This document shows, in pieces, positions 25,101 through 34,100 of a stretch of 64,000 nt of DNA. Under the pieces are notes generated by a model. That model had not been told where the DNA came from. It worked only from the letters and a program-made list of their open reading frames with translations, and ran no database searches. The position numbers and the translations under genes are program-made. Every line of letters begins with the position of its first letter. The first letter of the stretch is position 1. This DNA is from Notospermus geniculatus (lineage: Eukaryota; Nemertea; Pilidiophora; Heteronemertea; Lineidae), in NCBI GenBank assembly GCA_002633025.1, contig NMRB01000005.1:812739-876738 (forward strand), given 5' to 3'.

Positions 25101-28100
25101 GCAGGATTCTGAGACTGGCCAAAACATGGCCTGTCTATTGGAATGCATCTGATCTTTATGGTGTATAGAACATTGTTCCCACAATTATTAACTACACTGT
25201 TGGGAATGAACACATCAATTGATAGTATGAAAAAAAACATCCCATGAACTGGTAGCTCGTGAATACAGATCATAATCATGTTCTCTGGTAAGAAAGAGGA
25301 AAAAAAGAAAAAGAAACCAAGCTGAGTAGTCTGTATTCAGGACAGTGACTCAATCTGTCTTTGAAGTGAGACAGCCTGGCATTCTTCAAAGAAAATCCCA
25401 TTACGAAAAGTATGTAAGAAATTGACAAAGGAATCTGTCGACATATTCTGATATGACTGAGCCTGGGGACGGGATGGGGTGTTACTGCTGTTTGGATTAT
25501 GGTCAGTTGATAAGAGAAGCTTTAGCGGGAATTTGGGGCATTTGGGATTCCGGTCTGATGACGTAAAACACATTCAGTTTGCAAAATGACTGAGATTCAT
25601 GGATGTAGAGGTGAGTTATACGACGTTTGACATTTGATACAATCCCCGTTGCGATTTGCATGCATTTTGCTGTCAGTTGCAAACACAAACATACTTATAG
25701 AAGAAGTAGACAAGGCTATAAACATAGCAGCAGGACTGACATATTCGGACTTCTCAAGAAATGTTTGTAAATCCTCATCACAGGACAAACGCGGACAAAA
25801 AAAATCAAACTTTGCTTTCTTAACACAACACTACTGCTGTTTTAGAACAATAATGAAATCAACAAGGTAGAATCCCCAGAATCACATGGACATACTATCT
25901 CAAACATGTAATATACACAAATAGGACATATCTGTGGTATAGCATGTTTCTATCAGAGAGAAAACAGCCTGAATATGGGCTTGAGTAAGTCAACTGTAGA
26001 AAAAAATCACAAAATTTTTAGAGTATTGAGAGAGAAATATGTGCAATAACGTTTAACCAAAGAAAAAATGAGTTTGATTTGTTTTCCAGGGTAATATTAG
26101 TGTGTTGGGCTGGTTAAAGCTGTGGTCACGTTTTCAATAATCATTGTAAATTAGCTATAAGGTTAATTCTTTTCTTCCTTTACTTGGTAATAAAGGATGC
26201 ATTTGACTTACTTCTTTCCAAAGTGCCTCCACGCTCTTGAGGCTAGGATGATAATGATGGTGAACATTATTCCTATAACAGCACCAGCTAGTAAGATAAA
26301 TGCAATCCCAGCCCTGAAACGAAAAATAAAATGTCACAAACAAGACAACAGACATTCCTCACTACACTCAGAGTGGACGATTGACTTCTGTTGGTGTGTA
26401 TTCCATGGCTTATGCATTCAAAATGTCCTCCATCGCAGATAAATTTGGTAGACTGACTTACAGTTCTCTTCATCGTGGTTAACTTACACTCCACCAGTCA
26501 CAATCACCTCATTCAGAGTTAACTTCAGTGTGATCTTCCACTAACTTCTACCATCAACATGGTTAACCATGTGGCATATCCACCCTTACAACAGTTAACT
26601 TACATTCGAGTGAGCCATATCCACTCACAGTTACCAATATAATAGTTAACAGCGGATATGCCACTCACAGTTACCACTATAATAGTTAACTTACATTCCA
26701 GTGTGGCCTGTCCATGCAGTAACCTCAACTTACATTCCAGCGTGGCATATCCACCCGACAATAGTTACCCGGTAATACATTCCAGTGTGGCATGTCCACC
26801 CTATAATAGTTAACTTACATTCCAGTGTGGCATGTCCACCCTATAATAGTTAACTTACATTCCAGTGTGGCATATCCCCTGCAGTGCACCAACATACTCC
26901 TTGTGTAATATCCGGCAGTCTGCGAACGCAGTCAGATGTTGGAGGAATGGTGGCACCTTCTTCATTTCTCTACCCACAAGCAGGTGAGCATTTTTTATCT
27001 GAAAACAATCACAAAAGGGGATAATAAATAGAAATCGCGCGATCGGGTTTCTAAGGTGAAAGATATTGCTTCCTACCAGAATCGAACCCAAGGACCCTCG
27101 CATAAGGCATCAATCGCCAGCACTAAGGGGATAAAACGCAGAATGCAGGAATACTCGTGTGAGGTCTCTGAGTAATTCTATTGAGCCTAGATTAAAGTGT
27201 GGAGACACTTGTCTGGCCCTGCCCTGATCGGCCCAGGTTCTGCTCAGAAAGTGCCCTCCAGTAATACTTTATTAGCCAGCAGGCCAAGTTTCCTGGACTT
27301 ACCACTCTATATTTGAATATTCTTGAACTTCGTACCAAGCTCTTGAGTTTTTCCAACTCAAGGTTGATCTTCATGATGCTCTCTGAAGCTTGGTGTAAAT
27401 CCTGCAGAAGAGGAGAAATAAGGATGGATCAACGGTAGCCCTCCCTAATCAATGTGTATTGTTTTTTCCATCAGGACCGAAGCCGTAGCATTATTAGCCC
27501 TGGTAAGTATGGAAGAGGCCACCTCAAGCGACTCCTGTTCCTCACTTGGATGGGGTCGGTTACTTGCCCTTGCAAAGAAACAAGGTACAAGGCACCACGG
27601 CTTACTGTCCCAATCAATGTGTGATAGGACTGTGGGTCCGACCCATCCAGCCTACACAGTCACCAGTGCAGCTACACTCTGATATTCTGTGGCAGTCCTC
27701 CAATGGGAGACTTCACTGCCATCTGACTTCAAATTCCATGACATCAGGGCGGCTAATTGGTGGTGGCCTCAACAGCTGTAAACTCTCCCATTGAACTGTA
27801 AATGGTGTTTGTCCAAGCTTCATTTCCTAACCAGTTCCTGAGTGTTGTTTTCATTATGTTGGGAAGAAAGGACGAGTAGGCACTCACCTTACTGAATGGA
27901 TTGGAGATATCCTGACTACAGTTCATGTAGTATTGAAGGATGACTGAAAAGAACACATGTCATTATATCATTAGATCATTAATCATTACATCATTAGGCG
28001 TCACTCTACAGTCCAACTAAAAATGTGACCCACTCTGGCAAAACCAGTCGCATGACGCTCTTAGCTTGGCAGGTTGAGACCAAAATGTTCGTCACTTTCA

Positions 28101-31100
28101 GTATTGTCTGCCTGTTGTGAAATCTGAAAGAATCTATTTCTTCCATTCTCTCCTCGTGCCATCTTAGTTCGTTGAGGCTCAACTTCTGAGCGACATGCAA
28201 CTGGTTTTGCCACAGCGGGTCACAAATGAACTTGTTTTAGATGCCGCTGCCACCTATTGGCAATGGCAATCACACTGATTACCAGAAAGCTGATGAGCAT
28301 GAAATGGAATTTCTAGTACACCCTCTCCACTAGGAAATAATACAGTCAGGATGACCTCTGTTTGACAACAAACATCAATCTCTCCAAGCTGCTGCACTGG
28401 ATGAGAAGGGCTAAGTTTCGATGGGCAACTAACCTGGATTTACACTTTGTCCTGCATCTCGCTGTACAGCTCTGTTTGGGTCGTGACAGAAATCACCAAC
28501 AGTCTGCAAGGATGAATAAATAATGAGGAAACCCTTGGCGTCATCTTAGTACAACATTATGCATGCACATGGGAAATCAAAGTGTATTGTCCATACTATC
28601 AAAAATAGATATCTATTTTTGATACTATGTATATACATGGACAAGCAAACTATATTGTCCATACTACCTGGTATGTGTATACATGGGCAAATGCAGTGTA
28701 TTATTGTATTCGTGTATGGAAATGGGATGGAAATTCCTGGAAATATTCATGAAGGTTGCAAATGGACCAAAAAGAGTTAAAGAAAGCTAATAAAACATGT
28801 ACGCGTTTGCCTCCAAATTACATAAATTACACGTCTGACTGCCAGATATATGTGTAATTGTGGGATAACATTACAACCATTAGTTCATTACAGCTACATA
28901 ATGCAACCAATCCCCAGTGGAGTATTTTTATCATTTCAGCATATTGCTGGCCTCCCTGGAGCTGTGTACTGGATAAGTGTTAAGTCTACCATATGGAAAC
29001 AGTTACTATATTCCCCTTCGAAGGCTACAGGGAGGACCTCCATTAGAGATCAGTGGGGGAAAGGTTGACTAATGTAACAGCCATGGTCTACACTGCAGTG
29101 TACTTGGAAGTATTAACTAGAGCTATTACCTCAACTGACCATGGTCCCTGATCACAAATGCAGAAACTGCTTTTTAACAAAGATACAACTCCTCTACATG
29201 TATATTGAAACCAATGTAAAGCACTTTCTGACTTTAAACTTCTTCATGATTGCATATGACTCTGGTTTTTATGTGGTTTTCACCATTTCACACAGATATC
29301 TGGTCTCGCCATTGTCAAGTGTTACATAGCAAGGTTATTATCATTTAGTGAACTTCAGCCTAACTAGAACACAAAACGGTGTGGATTTCATTCAAAATTA
29401 TGCAAGTTTTTGCAGTCATCAATGAGAAATGCACTGTACATTCCATAGGTTTTTCAGAATGTTACTGTATTCAGTATCACAAACAGTTCAACCTCACCAG
29501 ACAAAGGATGGGTTGGCAGCCAGAAAGTTACGACAATTATGACAATTTGAGCAATCATGATGATTGATATGCGACCTAACAGTCTTTGACAGGCAGTCAC
29601 TATGTTAAGTGTGCTCCAACACGGGCTGTAGAACTGGTTATGCCAGCAGCAAAATGCTGGGTAAATAATAAAATAATGTGATTCAACTTTTTATGCCAAT
29701 CTATCACACAAATAGATATGACCTATGATCATTTTGTTTGCAGTTTTTCTGAGAAATCTACATGGAACATATCAAGTTCATTTACACAAGTATGAATAGA
29801 AACTAGTACAATGTATATGCTTTTACTTCCATTGTACAGGTGCATTGGAGGGCCCTGTACAAATCTAAAGTAAAAGCACTTCCTCATCCTCCCATAGCAG
29901 GGCTTTGGTCTCACTCCCGGGGTCTCACTCCCCTTCATAAGCAAGTTTCTGTGAGTGGATGAAGAGGAGCTGAAAGCCCTTGCTGTGGGAGGAAGACATT
30001 GCCTAGACTTTATGGGCCATATGCTTGTGTTGGACTTCAGCCAGACTTTCATTGAAGTCAGACTTTTCTCAATGCTTCAAGCAAAGAGAAAGTCTAACTT
30101 CAGCTATACTTAAGGCTAAAGTACTACCCAAACATACGGCCCTATGTATACAACCAGGAGGAGATAATCTGCTTTTGAGCCAAGGGACTCCTCATACTTG
30201 ATAATACAAACCATTGATAATCCTAAATAGGCTCCTGTGACTGTCCATATCAACACTAAACAGAACACCGTCAGGCATGTGCAGCTGAAACGACAGAATA
30301 AGACAGGTGACAAATTGAAAGCGAGATTAAAGCTTACACAATGAGCCGGGTTTTCTCCATTGGCAGTGCATTCTCTCACGGGGCGTGGCACGGCAGACAA
30401 GAGCCCGTCGCGAGTCTTAGATGTTGGATTCCTAGTCTTGGCAGAGTGGTTAAGTGCTAGACTTGAGATTGAGAGGTCATGAGTTCAATTCCCAATTCAC
30501 AGAGCAGTAAAGTGCCTGACTTAAGACCAAGCGGTCACAGGTTGGATTCCCAGCCTTGTCAAACCACCTCACTGCTTTCGTTACTGAATGCACCATGCAG
30601 GCGGCCATATCTCCTCTCCTTCCATCTGATAATGATAATGGGGACACATCGTACATGTACCTCAGAGTTAAGAGGCTAAAAGCTAATCTTCCACACAAAA
30701 CACCGCCAGAGAAATGCAACAGACCCCTAGGAGAACTGTCATGAATCGGAAAGAAGGATCACTGAAATGCTGGTGTTGCTAGGCAACCAGTGCCGGCAAA
30801 TTCCCATCAGGTATGGCTGGCATTCTGATGAGATAGGACATGTCCTGGGTACAAGTGGACGATGGCGATATCCATTCCATCATAACTAGCAGCAAAGAAT
30901 GGTGACAATGTTATAAGAAATGCACTGGAATCTGAGCCAAGTTGATGTGAATAGGTTTCTCAGGATTGCTCCAGAGCTAATCGTTTCAGTATCACATCTT
31001 GTCTTTAGCCAGTTCTATTGGTCTGAACACAAACGTCAATTATCAGACCGGAGGAACTTTTTAGGCCAAACTGGTAGCGAAATACGATGAAAATATCATA

Positions 31101-34100
31101 TGCCCCACAGGATTTATTGCTTGCGATATGATACGGAAGGAACATCCTTCAGCCCTTCAGTGCCGGGTGTCTTTTGACCTTATGATGGAGATTGCTGTGA
31201 CTTGGTAAACCAGGCAGCGTCATTGCCACAATGAACGTTGCAATGCATTTTCCCATTAAAACGACATTATAAAGTCAGTCGTAACATAAACCTTGGCACT
31301 CTGTGTCATGATGCACTGTCATGATATACGGGGACTCAGCACTGAAGTGGTTACATTTTCCATAGGACAAGAAACAGTGAAAGCAATCTGAGCGTCCTAA
31401 TGGCAAATTCTCTTCATCTCTAACGGTTATGAGGGACATTTGTGTATGGTGATGATGGCATTCGACCGCAATATGATTGGAATAATGATGACAGCAGATG
31501 GGGCAGGATGGCCATATGATGATCATGATCTTGTCGAACTGGAGGGGATCCATGACAAGATGCTGCTGATAACGACAGGGAAACTGTTGCTCTAGGTATT
31601 GGTCCATTATCATTCATATCTGACATGATGCTGCGGTTCTTATGATAGGAACTCGAGGACATTGACTTTTTAGAAGCATTCTAACTCGGCATGTTTAATC
31701 TGCTCTTCTCCTTTTCAAACTTTTCCTTAATTGCCAATATAATTTGCAACAAATTCCACCCATTCTATTAAGAACATCCACTGGACATTGATAGCATCCA
31801 CTGAACATTTTTTCTGAGTTGAGAGCTGAGTGTCAATGCAACATTATTGGCTTAGTGGAGAGCATTGGCTCAGTGGACAATATTGGATGAACTGAATAGA
31901 AGAATTCGGAGTCCCTGAGAAAATTTGCAGTCAAAGGGAGAACCCTCTCTACGTCTGAAGAATGGGTCTGACTGGAAATCGAACCTGGATCCTCAGCAGA
32001 AACAGGCTCCACTCTTGCAGCGCTGGCTCAGGACGGTGAGCTAGCAGTTCATAATAGGAGCTGTCAGCGAGTTGACCAATAGGTGTCAGTACGGCCCAAC
32101 TCAATCCATATAGTGGACCCATTCATTCTTGATCGAGCACCATTCACGTGGATTTTCCTGTGTATTGGTCCGCTAAAACTTTGCTGCCATCTTTTGGCAA
32201 TACGCGGGGCTGACTGCTCCTATTGGTGTTATCAGTATTTTAATGTTATCATATTAAAATATGAGACAACGGCAGTGTTTTCTGACAACCCCATGTCAAA
32301 TCCCCAAACGAAACGTTGCATTCAAACACTATGATTCACCTCAGTAACAGATATTTTCATAGACTGCCTCATTTTATCAGTGATCTGTATGTTTGAACTT
32401 AACTTTTTTTGAATGAAATTCTACACCTTGTCTTAACTTCAGGTGGAAATACTGGCAAGGTTAACGGTTTCTGCTTCAAACGTTCAGTTACCTTTCGTTC
32501 CTGTCTAAATACTTCAGGTGGAAATACTGGCAAGGTTAACGGTTTCTGCTTCAAACGTTCAGTTACCTTCCGTTCCTGTCTAAATACTTACAAGATTATG
32601 AGGCACTTTGACGCCATTGCGACTGCCGATAGAAAGAATAAACAGACTACAAGGAGGAGGCTCATCAGCCCAATGGTGGACACCCATCTGGAAAGACAAG
32701 AGAAAAGAGTTCAGTTATATCAAAAATAGATCTATTTTTGGTTATACTGTAAAGCAAGATAATTTCGCGGCTGGAAATTTTCGCGAATCAAGAATTATAG
32801 ACATATTCACGGCAGGATATTTTCGCGAGTCTCTGCCATTTTGTCAGGTTTTTTTTCACGGACCATATTTTTCACTTGCGTTTATTTATATTCGCGACAG
32901 GAAATTTTCGCAACTCATACACTCTCGCGAAATTCGCGAAAATTTCCTGCACGCGAAATTTTCCTGCTTTACAGTATGTGAAATGGGAGGATGGGGTGAT
33001 GACTGAAACTGGCTAACGTCTTCTTGAAAACTGAGAGGACATCCGGTTGTCAGGGGTTCTGAGTAGTCACTCTTCTAACCCACTATGCTCCCTGTGTGAT
33101 GGTGTTGGGGGTGAGCACTCAGAACTTCTGATATGTCAGCATGCCAAAAGTAGCTATCAGCGGAACACCAAATTTGCCTGCACACTCCTATTACCAGAAC
33201 ATCAAATTTTCCTTTTACCAGAACACCAAATTTGCCTGCACACTCCTATTACCAGAACATCAAATTTTCCTTTTACCAGAACACCAAATTTGCCTGCACA
33301 CTCCTATTACCAGAACACCAAATTTGGCAGTGCACTTCTATTACCATAACACCAAATTTGGCAGTGCACTTCTATTACCATAACACCAAATCTGCCTGCA
33401 CACTCATATTACCAGAACACCAAAATTTGCCTGCACACTCGTATTACCAGAACACCAAATTTGCCAGAGAAATTCTCCCTGCACCTAAATCATAAGTGTT
33501 AGGGAGTACTGTAACAGATGGTATCTGAATATGATAGACCGCACAATTTGATACCAGCAGATAAATAGCCAATTTTATTCATCAGGTGTGGCACATCAGC
33601 AGCATGCATGAAACATGCAGTCCATGTTCATTATCCTCAATTCTTGGCTAACCATTTAACATGCATGCGCATGTGTACAGACGCCTAGCTCCATGGCCGC
33701 TGGATGAAAATCAATACCCAGCCACGGAGCATACGATGTTTCTAGCCGTGCACCGTGGTAGCGAGAGGCATTATTTCCTCACTTTATACTCACATCTCAG
33801 CGCAGGTTAATCTTTAGCGAAAATCAATGTTTCAGGGCAGTGGGGAGTCCAAACCTTCAGCGATCTCTCAGGGGGGAGCGAAAAGTTGCCTTGCATGCTG
33901 ATGGAGGTGAAAGATAATTAGAAATAGCATGTGGGATCTCGTGGGATGCCCAGAGAAGCTGATCTGGGAGGTAACGAGATGTAGAGTCTGTCTGACTCGT
34001 AGTGAAATCATTTATTCATCGTTGCTAGTGCTTTAAATATGATTGCTTTGAGAGGTTGGGGAGGGTGGATTGATATGGTACGCCGAGTAGAACTGAACTG

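Larger units (their letters stand above)
17955..26211 (-). other. 8.3-kb TTYH intron, no supported gene
   Basis: Contains the duplicated tail-exon region, the duplicated 585-bp block, the 21.85-22.26 kb minisatellite and a tRNA-derived SINE. I found no further exon between TM5 and the acidic tail, and the phases do not require one. The stretches 22260-24010 and 24250-26150 show nothing I can name. Confidence 0.7.
30285..32591 (-). other. TTYH intron between TM3 and TM4 exons
   Basis: A 2.3-kb intron with SINE-like heads at 30434 and 31975, a dispersed repeat at 32051-32228 and a 75-bp direct repeat next to the donor. No additional exon is needed because the phases match across it. Confidence 0.7.

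Noticed and set aside
30195-30211. Alternative TM4-exon donor GTATGAG
   Set aside because: It would add 14 nt and put the following GDFC exon out of frame.
30434-30560. Functional tRNA genes
   Set aside because: B-box-like sequences are present but no cloverleaf with a 7-bp acceptor stem and anticodon arm can be drawn.
33163-33470. CRISPR-like or coding repeat array
   Set aside because: A nested minisatellite without spacers; frames in different registers all stay open because the unit lacks stops.
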